In this document: positions 23,601-37,879 of the stretch, piece by piece
How positions within the stretch are numbered: position 1 is the stretch's first letter
Layout: the number at the start of each line of letters is the position of its first letter
Assembly (NCBI GenBank): GCA_946800325.1
Contig: OX326958.1
Location: 18,874,414-18,938,413 of the forward strand
Length of the DNA: 64,000 nt
Direction: 5' to 3'
DNA from: Luzula sylvatica
Lineage: Eukaryota; Streptophyta; Magnoliopsida; Poales; Juncaceae
The notes under the pieces: generated by a model
Told to the model about the DNA's origin: nothing
Seen by the model: the letters and a program-made list of their open reading frames with translations, nothing else
The model's database searches: none
Translations under genes and position numbers: made by a program

Positions 23601-26600
23601 CAAAAAGTGAAGTCTAACATCTTCAAAAAAATCTATTATCAGTTTTTTCTAATAAGTGCCAAAATTGATATCTAATATAAATAAAATAATTAATTTTCTT
23701 GTTTTACTCAATAATGCAAAATCAAAGACTAACACATGCGAATTTCTATTTTTTTTGTTTAAAAAAATATGAAAGGAATGCCAAAAGTGAAGTATAACAC
23801 CTTCAGAAATATCAATTATTGTATTTTTCTAATAAATTCCAAAATATATTTCTAAACAAAAAATACTTAATTTTCAAGTTTTCCTTAAAAAAACTCAATA
23901 ATGTAAGACTAACACATGCGAATTTCTATTTTTTTTTTGTTCAAACAATTTAAAAAAAAATACAAATTGTGATGTCTAATACCTACAAAAATATTGAGTA
24001 TCATATTTTTTTAATAAATGTCAAAATTTATTTCTAAAATAAAAAATACTTAATTTTCGTGGTTTACTAAAAAAACTGCAAAATCGAAGACTAACACACG
24101 CAAATTTCTAGTCTTTTTGTTAAAAAAAGGTGAAAAGAATGCCAAAATTGAAGTCTAACACACCTTCAAAAATATCAATTACCATATTTTATTAATAAAT
24201 TCCAAAATTTATGTATAAAACAAAAAATGCATAATTTTCATGTTTTCTTAAAAAAACTCCAAAATGACTTAATTTTCATATTTTTGTAATAAATTCCAAA
24301 ATACTCAATTTTCATGTTTTCTTAAAAAAAATACTCCAAAATGAAAGACTAACACATGCGAAATTCTATTCTTTTGGTTCAAACAATTTAAAAAAAATGC
24401 CAAAATGAAGTCTAACACCTTCAAAAAATTCTATTATCAATTTTTTCTAATAATTGTAGTTGATATCTAAAATGATTAAAATACTTACTTTTCATATTTT
24501 ACTCAAAAACTCCAAAATCGAAGACTAACACATGTAAATTTCTATTCTTTTTGCTTAAACAATTTGAAAAGCATGACAAAAGTGAAGTCCAACACCTTCA
24601 AAAATATCAATTACTATATTTTTGTTATAAATTCCAAAATTTACGTCTGAAACAAACATAATACTTAATTTTCATGTTTTCTTAATAAAAACTCCAATGA
24701 AAGACTAACACATGTGAAATTCTATCTTTTTTTGGGTTCAAACAATTTTGAAAAAAAATGTCAAAAGTGAAGTCTAACACCTTCAAAAAAATCTTTTATC
24801 AGTTTTTTCGAATAAGTGTCAAAATTGATATCTAAAGTGAACATAATACTTATTTTTTATGTTTTACTCAAAAATTTCAAAATCGAAGACTAACAAATGT
24901 GAATTTCTATTCATTTTTGTTTTAAAAGTTGAAATGAATACCAGAAAGTGAACTCGAACACCTTCGAAATTATCAATTATCTTTTTTCCAAATAAATTCC
25001 AAAATTCATGTCTAAAACAAACCAAAAACTTAATTTCATGTTTTATTCAAAAAAACTCCAAAATCAAAGAATAACACATGCAAATTTCTAGTTTGTTGGT
25101 TCAAACAATTTGAAAAAAAAAAATGCAAAAAGTGAAGTCTAACACCTTCAAAAATATTGATTATCATATTTTTTTAATAAATATCAAAATTGATTTGTAA
25201 AATATACAAAATACTCAATTTTCATGTTTTACTTCTGAAACTTCAAAATCGAAGACTAACACATGCAAATTTGTAGTCTATTTGTTTAAAAAAGGTGAAA
25301 AGAATGCCAAACTGAAGTCTAACACCTTCAAAAATATCAATTACCATATTTTTGTAATAAATTCCAAAATTTATGTCTAAAAAAAAAATACTTAATTTTT
25401 ATGTTTTCTTAAAAAACTCCAAAATGAAATACTAACACATGCGAAATTATATTTTTACTGTTTCAAACAATTTTAAAAAAATACCAAGAGTTAAGTCTAA
25501 CACCTTCAAAAAAATGTATTATCAGTTTTTTTTTTGTAATAAGTGTCAAAATTGATATCTAAAATTAACAAAATACTTAATTATCATGTTTTACTCAAAA
25601 ACTCCAAAATAGAAGACTAACACATGCGAATTTCGATTCTTTTTGTTTAAAAGAATTGAAAAGCATGCCAAAAGTGAAGTCTAACAACTTCAAATATAAC
25701 AATTATCATTTGTTTTCAAATAAATTCCAAAATTTATGTCTACAACAATCAAAATACTTAATTTTCATGTTTTCTTAAAAAAAACTCCAAAATGAATGAC
25801 TAAAACATGCAAAATTCTATTTTTTTTTTCAAACAATTTGAAAAAAATGAAAAAAGTGAAGTCACCTTCAATTAAATCTATTGTCAGTTTTTTCTAATAA
25901 GTGTCAAAATAGATATCTAAAATAAATAAAATACTTAATTTTAATGTTTTACTCAAAAATGCAAAATCAAAGACTAACACATTCGAATTTCTGTTTTTTT
26001 TTTTTGTTTAAAAAAGATGAAAGGAATGCCAAAAGTGAAGTCTAACACCTTCAAAAATATCAATTATTGTATTTTTCTAATAAATTCCAAATTTTATATC
26101 TAGAGAAAAAAAATACATAATTTTCAAGTTTTCCTTAAAAAAACTCCAAAATGAAAGACTAACACATGCGAATTTCTATTCTTTTTGTTCAAATAATTTG
26201 AAAAAAATACAAAATGTGATGTCTAACACCTACAAAAATATTGACTATAATATGTTTTTAATGAATGTCAAAATTTATTTCAAAAAATAACAAAATACTA
26301 AATTTTCATATTTTACTAAAAAAATGCATAATCTAAGACTAACACGTGCAAATTTCTAGTCTTTTTGTTAAAAAAAGGTTAAAAGAATACCAAAAGTGAT
26401 GTCTAACACCTTCAAAAATATCAATTATCATATTTTTGTAATAAATTACAAAATACTTAATTTTCATGTTTTCTTGAAAAACCTCCAAAATGAAATATTA
26501 ACACATGCGAAATTCTATTTTTTTTATTCAAACAATTTTAAAAAAATTCCAAAAGTGAAGTCCAACACATTAAAAAAAATCTATTATCAGTTTTTTTCGT

Positions 26601-29600
26601 AATTGTCAAAATTGATATCTAAAATGAATAAAATACTTACTTTTCATGTTTTACTAAAAAACTCCAAAATCGAAGACTAACACATGCAAATTTCTATTCT
26701 TTTTGCTTCAAGAATTTGAAAAGCATGCCAAAAGTGAAGTCTAACACCTTCAAAAATATCAATTATCATATTTTTGTAACAAATCCAAAATTTATGTCTA
26801 AAACAAACAAAATACTTAATTTTCATGTTTTCTAATAATTGTGAAGTCTAACACTTTCAAAAAATCCATAATTTATTTCTATATTTTAGTTCAAACAATT
26901 TGCATAAAATTCAAAAAGTAAAGTCTAACACTTTCAAAAATATTGACTATCATATTTCTCTAATAAATGTCAAAATTTATTTCAGAAATAAACAAAATAC
27001 TAAATTTTCATAATTTACTAAAAAAACTACAAAATCGAAGACTAACACATACAAATTTCTAGTCTTTTTGTTAAAAAAAAGGTTAAAAGAATGCCAAAAG
27101 TGAAGTCTTATCATATTTTTGTAATAAATTCCAAAATACTTAATTTTCATGTTTTCTTCAAAAAACTCCATAATGAAAGGCTAACACATGCGAAATTCTA
27201 TTTTTTTTATTCAAACAATTTAAAACAAATGCCAAAAGTGAAGTCCAACACCTTCAAAAAAAATCTATTATCAGTTTTTTTTATAATTGTCAAAATGGAT
27301 ATATAAAATGAATAAAATACTTACTTTTCATGTTTCACTCAAAAACACCCAAATCGAAGACTAACACATGCAAATTTCTACTATTTTTGCTTAAAGAATT
27401 TGAAAAGAATGCCAAAAGTCAAGTCTAACACCTTCAAAAATATCAATTATCATATTTTTGTAACAAATCCATAATTTATGACTAAAACAAACAAAATACT
27501 TAATTTTCATGTCTTCTAAAAAAAAACTCCAAAATGAAAGACTAACACATGCGAAATTCTATTTTTTTTTGGTTCAAACAATTTAAAACAAATGCCAAAA
27601 GTGAAGTCCAACACCTTCAAAAAAATCTATTATCAGTTTTTTCTAATAAGTGTAAAAATAGATATCTAAAATTAATAAAATGCTCAATTTGTTTTACTCA
27701 AAAACTCCAAAATCGAAGACTAACACATGCGAATTTCAGTTCACTTTGTTTAAAAAGCTGAAAAGAAATGCCAAAAAGTGAAGTCTAACACCTTCAAAAT
27801 TATAAATTATCTTTTTTTCCAAAAAAATTACAAAATACATGTATAAAAAAAACCAAATACTAAACTTCATGTTTCCCGCAAAAAAACTCCAAAATAAAAG
27901 ACAAACACAAGAAATTTCTATTTTTTGGTTCAAACAATTTGCATGAAATTCAAAAACTGAAGTCTGACACTTTCAAAAATATTGACTATAATATTTGTCG
28001 AATAAATGTCAAAATTTATTTCAAAAATAAACAAAATACTAAATTTTCATATTTTACTAAAAAAACTGCAAAATCGAAGACTAACACGTGCAAATTTCTA
28101 GTCTTTTCGTTAAAAAAAGGTTAAAAGAATACAAAAAGTGATGTCTACCACCTTCAAAAATATCAATTATCATATTTTTGTAATAAATTACAAAATACTT
28201 AATTTTCATGTTTTCTTAAAAAACCTCCAAAATGAAATATTAACACATGCGAAATTCTATTTTTTTTATTCAAACAATTTTAAAAAAATGCCAAAAGTGA
28301 AGTCCAACACCTTCAAAAAAATCTTTTATAAGTTTTTTTTTTAATTGTCAAAATTGATATCTAAAATGAATAAAGTACTTACTTTTCATGTTTTACTCAA
28401 AAACTCCAAAATCGAAGACTAACACATGCAAATTTCTATTCTTTTTACTTAAAGAATTTGAAAAGCATGCCAAAAGTGAAGTCTAACACCTTCAAAAATA
28501 TCAATTATCATATTTTTTTAACAAATCCAAAATTTATGTCTAAAAAAAACCACATACTTAATTTTCATGTTTTCAATAAATGTGAAGTCTAACAATTTCA
28601 AAAAATCCAAAATTTATTTCTATATTCTGGTTCAAACAATTTGCATAAAATTCAAAAATTGAAGTCTAACACTTTCAAAAATATTGACTATCATATTTCT
28701 TTCATAAATGTCGAAATTTATTTCAAAAATAAACAACATACTAAATTTTCATATTTTACTAAAAAAAACTGAAAAATCGAAGACTAACACATGCAAATTT
28801 TTAGTCTTTTTGTTAAAGAAAGGCTAAAAGAATGCCAAAAGTGAAGTCTAACACCTTCAAAAATATCAATTATCATATTTTTGTAATAAATTCCAAAATA
28901 CTTAATTTTCATGTTTTCTTAAAAAAACTCCAAAATGAAAGACTAACACATGCGAAATTCTATTTTTTTGATTCAAACAATTTAAAACAAATGCCAAAAG
29001 TGAAGTCCAACACCTTCAAAAAAAATCTATTATCAGTTTTTTATAATAATAGTCAAAATTGATATCTAAAATGAATAAAATAATTACTTTTCATGTTTTA
29101 CTCAAAAACTCCAAAATCGAAGACTAACACATGCAAATTTCTATTCTTTTTGCTTATACAATTTGAAAAGCATGCCAAAAGTGAAGTCTGACATCTTCAA
29201 AAATATCAATTGTAATATTTTTCTAATAAATTCCAAAATTTATGTGTACAACAATGAACATACTTAATTTTCATGTTTTATTAAAAAAACTCCAAAATGA
29301 ATGACTAAAACATGCAAAATTCTATTTCTTTTTTGTTCAAACAATTTGAAAGAAATGCAAAAAGAGAAGTCTAACACCTTCACAAAAATCTATTATCAGT
29401 GTTTTCTAATAAGTGTCAAAATTGATATCTAAAATGAATAAAATACTTAATTTTCATGTTTTACCCAAAAACTGCAAAATCAAACACTAACACATGCAAA
29501 TTTATATTCTTTTTGTTTTAAAAAGGTGAAAAGAATGCCAAAAGTGAAGTCTAACACCTTCAAAAATATCAATTACCATAATTTTGTAAATAAATTCAAA

Positions 29601-32600
29601 AAATTTTGTCCAAACCAAAGAAAATACTTACTTTTCATGTTTTCCAGAAAAAAAAACTCCAAAATGAAAGACTCACACATGCGAATTTCTATTTTTTTGT
29701 TCAAACAATTTGAAAAAAAATGCAAAACAGTCTAACACCTTCAAGAATATCTTTTATCAATTTTTCCAAATAAGTGTCAAAATTTATATCTAAAACGAAC
29801 ATAATACTTAATTTCTTATGATTTATTCAAAAACTCCAAAATTGAAGACTAACACATGCGAATTTCTAATTTTTTCGTTCACCCAATTTGAAAAAAAATA
29901 TGAAAAGTGAAGTTTAACAATTTAAAAAATATTGACTATCATATTTTTTTAGTAAATGTCAAAATTTATTTCTAAAATAAACAAAATACTTAATTTGCAT
30001 GCTTTACTAAAAAAACTGCAAAATTGTAGGCTGACACAATCACATTTCTAGTCTTTTTGTTAAACAAAGTGGAAAACAATGCAAAAGGTGAAGTCTAACA
30101 CCTTCAAAAATATCAATTAGCATATTTTTGAAACAAATTCCATCATTTATGTCTAACACAAACAAAATACTTAATTTTCTTGTTTTCTTAAAAAAAAACT
30201 TCAAAATGAAAGACTAACAGATGCGAAATTCTATTTTTTTTGGTTCAAACAATTTTAAAAAAATTCCAAAAGTGAAGTCGAACACCTTCAAAAAAATCTA
30301 TTATTTTTTTTTTAATAAGTCTACAAATATATATCTAAAATTAATAAAATACTCAATTTGTTTTACTCAAAAACTCCAAAATCGAAGACTAACACATGCG
30401 AATTTCAATTCATTTTGTTTAAAAAGTTGAAAAGAAGGCCAAAAAGTGAAGTCTAACACTTTCAAAAATATTGACTATCATATTTCTCTAATAAATGTCA
30501 AACTTTATTTTAAAAATAAACAAAATACTAAATTTTTCATATTTTACTAAAAAACTGCAAAATCGAAGACTAACACATGCAAATTTCTAGTCTTTTTGTT
30601 AAAAAAAGGTTAAAAGAATGCCAAAAGTGAAGTCTAACACCTTCAAAAATATCAATTATCATATTTTTGTAATAAATTTCAAAATACTTAATTTTCATGT
30701 TTTCTTAAATGAACACCAAGATGAAAGACTAACACATGCGAAATTCTATTTTTTTGATTCAAACAATTTATAAAAAATGCCAAAAGTGAAGTCCAACACC
30801 TTCAAAAAAAAATCTAATATCAGTTTTTTCTAATAATTGCCAAAATTGATATCTAAAATGAATAAAATACTTATTTTTCATGTTTTACTCAAAAACTCCA
30901 AAATCGAAGACTAACACACGCAAATTTCTATTCTTTTTGCTTAAATTTTTTGAAAAGCATGCCAAAAGTGAAGTCTAACACCTTCGAAAATATCAATTAT
31001 CATATTTTTCTAATAAATTCTAAAATTTATGTGTACAACAATGAAAATACTTAATTTTCATGTTTTATCAAAAAAACTCCATAATGAAAGACTAAAACAT
31101 GCAAAATTCTATTTTTTTTTTATTCAAACAATTTGAAAGAAATGCAAAAAGAGAAGTCTAACACCTTCAAAAAAATCTATTATCTGTTTTTTCTAATAAG
31201 TGTCAAAATTGATATCTAAAATGAATAAAATTCTTTATTTTCACGTTTTACCCAAAAACTGCAAAATCAAACACTAACACATGCAAATTTCTATTCTTTT
31301 TGTTTCAAAAAGGTGAAAAGAATGCCAAAATATCAGTTACCATATTTTTGTAAATAAATTCCAAAAATTTTGTCCAAACCATAGAAAATACTTACTTTTT
31401 ATGTTTTCCAAAAAAAAAAACTCCAAAATGAAAGACTAACACATGCGAATTTCGGTTTTTTTTGTTAAAACAATTTGAAAAAAAATACAAAAAGTGTAGT
31501 CTAACACCTTCAAGAAAATCTTTTATCAATTTTTTCAAATAAGTGTCAAAATTTAGATCTAAAACGAACATAACACTTAATTACTTATGTTTTACTCAAA
31601 AACTCCAAAATCGAAGACTAACACGTGCGAATTTCTAATTTTTTCGTTCAAACAATTTGAAAAAAATACGAAAATCGAAGTCTAACAATTTAAAATATAT
31701 TGACTATCATATTTTTTTAATGAAGGTCAAAATTTATTTCTAAAATAAACAAAATACTTAATTTGCCTGTTTTACTAAAAAAAACTGTAAAATCGTAGGC
31801 TGACACAATCACATTTCTAGTCTTTTTGTTAAAAAAAATTGAAAAAAATGCAAAAAGTGAAGTCTAACACCTTCAAAAAAATCAATTATCATATTTTTGA
31901 AACAAATTCCAACATTTATGTCTAAAACAAACAAAATACTTAATTTTCTTGTTTTCTTAAAAAAAAACTCCAAAATGATAGACTAACACATGCGAAATTC
32001 TTTTTTTTTTTTCAAACAATTTTAAAAAACTGCCAAAAGTGAAGTCGAACACCTTCAAACAATTTCAAAAAATCCAAAATTATTTCTATTTTTTGGTTCA
32101 AACAATTTGCATAAAATGCAAAAAGTGAAGTCTTAACACTTTCAAAAATATTGACTATCATATTTTTCTAATAAATGTCGAAATTTATTTCTAAAATAAA
32201 AAAATACTTAATTTCCATATTTTACTAAAAAAACTGCAAAATCGAAGACTAACACATGCAAATTTTTAGTCTTTTTGTTAAAAACAGGTCAAAAGAATGC
32301 TAAAAGTAAAGGCTAAGACCTTCAAAAATAGCAATCATTATATTTTGTAATAAATTCCAAAATACTTAATTTTCATGTTTTCTTAAAAAAATTCCAAAAT
32401 GAAAGACTAACTCGTGCGAAATTCTATTTTTTTGGTTCAAACAATTTAAAAAAAAATATGCCAAAAGTGAAGTCTAACACCTTCAAAAAAATCTATTGTC
32501 AGTTTTTTTATAATAATTGTCAAAATTGATATCTAAAATGAATAAAATACTTACTTTTCATGTTTTACTCAAAAACTCCACAATCGAAGACTAACACATA

Positions 32601-32780
32601 CAAATTTCTATTATTTTTGTTTAAACAATTTGAAAAGCATGCCAAAGGTGAACTCTAACACCTTCAAAAATATCAATTATCATATTTTCCAAATAAATTC
32701 CAAAATTTATGTCTACAACAATCAAAATACTTAATTTGCATGTTTTAATAAAAAAAACTCCAAAAAGAAAGACAAAAAGA

Positions 32781-32900
32781 TGCAAAATTCTATTTTTTTT
32801 GTTCAAACTATTTGAAAAACATGCAAAATTCTATTTTTTTTGTTCAAACTATTTGAAAAACATGCAAAATTCTATTTTTTTTGTTCAAACTATTTGAAAA
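32781..32900. repeat. Three 41-bp tandem copies inside a satellite monomer
   Basis: TGCAAAATTCTATTTTTTTT followed by GTTCAAACTATTTGAAAAAC repeats at 32781, 32822 and 32863 with perfect or near-perfect identity. This is a local amplification of part of one monomer, distinct from the ~180-bp periodicity. Confidence 0.9.
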
Positions 32901-35900
32901 AAAAATGCAAAAAGTGAAGTCCAACAACATCAAAAAAATCTATTATCAGTTTTTTCTAATAACTGTCAAAATAGATATCTTAAATGAATAAAATACTTAA
33001 TTTTCTTGTTTTACACAAAAACTGCAAAAACAGAGACTAACACATGCAAATTTCTAATCTTTTTTGTTTAAAAAAGGTGAAAAGAATGCCAAAAGTGTAG
33101 TCTAACACCTTCAAAAATATCAATTACCACATTTTTGTAATAAATTCCAAAATTTGTGTCCAAACCAAATAATGGCAAAAGTGAAGTCTAACACCTTCCA
33201 AAAATATCAATTACCATATTTTTGTAAATAAATTCCTAATTTTTTGTCCAAACCAAAGAAAATACTTACTTTTCATGTTTTCCAAAAAAAACTCCAAAAT
33301 GAAAGACTAACACATGCGAATTTCTATTTTTTTGTCAAAAAATTTGAAATAAATGCAAAAAGTGTAGTCTAACACCTTCAAAAAAATCTTTTATCAATTT
33401 TTTCTAATAAGCGTCAAAATAGATATCTAAAATGAACATAATACTTAATTTGTTATGTTTTACTCAAAAACTCCAAAATCGAAGACTAACACATGAGAAT
33501 TTCTAATTTTTTCGTTCAAACAATTTGAAAAAAATACGAAAAGTTAAGTCCAACAATTTAAAAAATATTGACTATCATATTTTTTTAATAAATGTCAAAA
33601 CTTTATTTCTAAAATAAACAAAATACTTAATTTGCAAGTTTTTCTAAAAAAACTACAAAATCGTGGGCTGACACAATCAAATTTCTAGTCTTTTTGTCAA
33701 AAAAAAGTTGAAAAAAATGCAAAAAGTAAAGTCTAACACCTTCAAAAATATCAATTATCATATTTTTGTAACAAATTCCAACATTTATGACTAAAACAAA
33801 CAAAATACTTAATTTTCTTGTTTTCTTAAAAAAAAACTCCAAAATGAAAGACTAACACATGCGGAATTCTATTTTTTGGGTTCAAACAATTTTAATAAAA
33901 TGCAAAAAGTGAAGTCGAACACCTTCAAAAAAATCTATTATTTGTTTTTCTAATAAGTGTAAAAATAGATATCTAAATTTAATAAAATACTCAATTTGTT
34001 TTACTAAAAAACTCCAAAATTGAAGACTAACACAAGCGAATTTCAATTCATTTTGTTTAAAAAGTTGAAAAGAATGCCAAAACGTTAAGTGTAACACCTT
34101 CAAAATTATAAATTATCTTTTTTTGTAAAAAAATTTCCAAAATACATGTGTAAAAAAAAACCAAATACTTAATTTCGTGTTTTCCGGAAAAAAAAACTCC
34201 AAAATAAAAGACAAACACGTGCGAATTTCTATTTTTTGGTTCAAACAATTTGCATAAAATGAAAAAAAGTGAAGTGTAACACATTAAAAAAAATATTGAC
34301 TATCATATTTTTCTAATAAATGTCAAAATTTATTTCTAAAATAAACAAAATACTTAATTTTCATATTTTACGAAAAAAAACTGCAAAATCGAAGACTAAC
34401 ACATGCAAATTTCTGGTCTTTTTGATAAAAAAAAAAAGTTAAAAGAATGCCAAAAGTGAAGTCTAACACCTTCAAAAATATCAATAATCATATTTTTGTA
34501 ATAAATTCCAAAATACTTAATTTACAAGTTTTCTTAAAAAAAACTCCAAAATAAAAGACTAACACATGCGAGATTCTATTTTTTTGGTTCAAACAATTTT
34601 AAAAAAATGCCAAAATTGAAGTCTAACACCTTCAAAAAAATCTTTTGTCAGTTTTTTATAATAATAGTCAAAATCCATATCTAAAATGAATAAAATACTC
34701 ACATTTCATGTTTTACTCAAAAACTTCAACATCGAAGACTAACACATGCACATTTCTATTTTTTTTGCTTAAACAATTTGAAAAGCATGCCAAAAGTGAA
34801 GTCTAACACCTTCAAAAATATCAATTATCATATTTTCCTAATAAATTCAAAAATTTATGTCTAAAATAATCAAAATACTTAATTTTCATGTTTTCTTAAA
34901 AATATCCAAAATGAAAGACCAAAATATGCAAAATTTTATTTTTTTTGTTCAAACAATTTGAAAAAATGCAAAAAGTGAAGTCTAACAACATCAAAAAAAT
35001 CTATTATCAGTTTTTTCTAATAAGTGTCAAAATAGATATCAAAAATGAATAAAATACTTAATTTTCATGTCTTACACAAATACTGCAAAATCAAACACTA
35101 ACACATGCAAATTTATATTCTTTTTGTTTAAAAAAGGTGAAAATAATACCAAAAGAAAAGTCTAACACCTTCAAAAATATCAATTATCATATTTTTGTAA
35201 CAAATTCCAAAATTTATCTCCAAACCAAAGAAAACACTTAATTTTCATGTTTTCCAAAACAAACTCCAAAACGAAAGACAAACACATGCGAATTTCAATT
35301 TTTTTTGTTCAAACAATTTGAAAAAAATGCAAAAAGTGTAGTCTAACACCTTCCAAAAAACAATTTATCAATTCTTTCTAATAAGTGTCAAAGTTGATAT
35401 CAAAAATGGACATAATACTTAATTTCTTATGTTTTACTCAAAAACTCAAAATTCGATGACTAACACATGCGAGTTTAAATTCATTTTGTTTAAAAAGTTG
35501 AAAAAATGCCAAAAAGTGAAGTCTAACACCTTCTTAATTATCAATTATCTTTTTTTCCAAATAAATTCCGAAATTCATTTCTAAAACAAACCAAAATCTT
35601 AATTTCATGTTTTCTTCAAAAAAAACTCCAAAATGAAAGACTAACACATGCGAATTTCTAATTTTTTGGTTCAAACAATTTGAAACAAATACGAAAAGTG
35701 AAGTCTGACAATTTAAAAAAAATTTACCATCATGTTTTTTTAATAAATGTCAAAATTTATTTCTAAAATAAACAAAATACTTAATTTGCATTTTTTACTA
35801 AAAAAAGTACAAAATCGTAGGCAGACACAATCAAATTTCTTGTCTTTTTGTTCAAAAAAATTTAAAAAAATGCGAAATATCAATTATCATATTTTTGTAA

Positions 35901-37879
35901 CAAATTCCAAAATTTATGTCTAAAACAAACAAAATACTTAATTTTCATGTTTTCTTAAATAAAACACCAAAATGAAAGACTAACACATGCGAAATTCTAT
36001 TTTTTTTTGGTTGAAACAATTTTAAAAAAATACCAAAAGTGAAGTCGAACACCTTCAAAAAAATATATTATCAGTTTTTTCTAATAAGTTTATAAATAGA
36101 TATCAAAAATGCTCAATTTGTTTTACTCAAAAACTCCAAAATCAAAGACTAACACATGCGAATTTCAATTCATTTTGTATAAAAACTGAAAAGAATGCCA
36201 AAAAGAGAAGTCTAACACCTTCACAATTATAAATTATCTTTTTTTACAAAAAAATTCCAAAATACATGTATAAAAAAACCAAATAATTAATTTCATTTTT
36301 TCACAAAAAAACTCCAAAATAAAAGAATAACACATTCGAATATCTATTTATTGGTTCAAACAATTTGCATAAAAATGCAAAAAGTGAAGGCTAACACTTT
36401 CAAAAATATTGACTATCATATTTTTGTAATAAATGTCAAAATTTATTTCTAAAATAAACAAAATACTAAATTTTCATATTTTACTAAAAAAAACTGCAAA
36501 ATCGAAGACTAACACATGCAAATTTCTAGTCTTTTTGTTAAAAAATATCAATTATCATATTTTTATAATAAATTCCAAAATACTTAATTTTCATGTTTTA
36601 TTAAAAATCACTCCAAAATGAAAGACTAACACATGCTAAATTATATTTTTTTTATTCAAACAATTTAAAAAAGATGCCAAAAGTGAAGTCTAAAAAATCT
36701 ATTATGAGTTTTTTCTAATAATTGTCAAAATTGATATCGAAAACGAATAAAATACTTACTTTTCATGTTTTACTCAAAAACTCCAAAATCGAAGACTAAC
36801 ACTTGCAAATGTCTATTCTTTTTGGTCAAAGAATTTGAAAAGTTTGCCAAAAGTGAAGTCTAACACCTTCAAATATATCAATTATCATATTTTTCTAATC
36901 AATTCCAAAATTTATATGTACAAAAATCAAAATACTTAATTTTCATGTTTTCTTAAAAAAAACTCCAAAATGAAAGGCTAAAACATGCAAAATTCTATTT
37001 TTTTTTTGTTCAAACAATTTGAAAAAAAATGCAAAAAGTGAAGTCTGACACCTTCGAAAAATCTATTATCAGTTTTTTCTAATAATTGTCAAAATTTATA
37101 TCTAGAATGAATAAAATACTTAATTTTCATGATTTACACAAAAACTGCAAAATCAAACACTAACACTTGCAAATTTCGATTCTTTTTATTTAAAAAAGGT
37201 GAAAAGAATGCCAAAAGTGAAGTCTACCTTCAAATATATCAATTACCATATTTTTGTAACTAAATTCCAAAAAAATTGTCCAATCCAAAGAAAATACTTA
37301 CTTTTCATGTTTTCCAAAAAAAAAAAACTCCCAAATGAAAGACTAAAACATGCGAATTTCTATTTTTTTTGTTCAAACAATTTGAAAAAAATGCAAAAAG
37401 TGTAGTCTAACACCTTCAAAAAAATCTTTTATCAATTTTTTCAAATAAGTGTCAAAGTTGATATCTAAAATGGACATAATACTTAATTTCTTATGTTTTA
37501 CTCAAAAACTCCAAAATCGATGACTAACACACGCGAATTTAAATTCATTTTGTTTAAATAGTTGAAAAAATTCCAAAAAGTGAAGTCTAACCTTCTAAAT
37601 TATCAATTATCTTTTTTTCAAAATAAATTCCAAAATTCATTTCTAAAACAAATCAAAAACTTAATTTCATGTTTTCCTCAAAAAAAAGTCCAAAATGAAA
37701 GATTAACACATGCTAATTTCTAATTTTTTGGTTCAAACAATTTGAAAAAAAAACCGAAAATGGAAGTCTAACAATTTAAAAAAAATTGACCTACATATTT
37801 TTTTAATAATTGTCAAAATTTATTTCCAAAATAAACAAAATACTTAATTTGCATGTTTTACTAAAAAAACTTCAAAATC

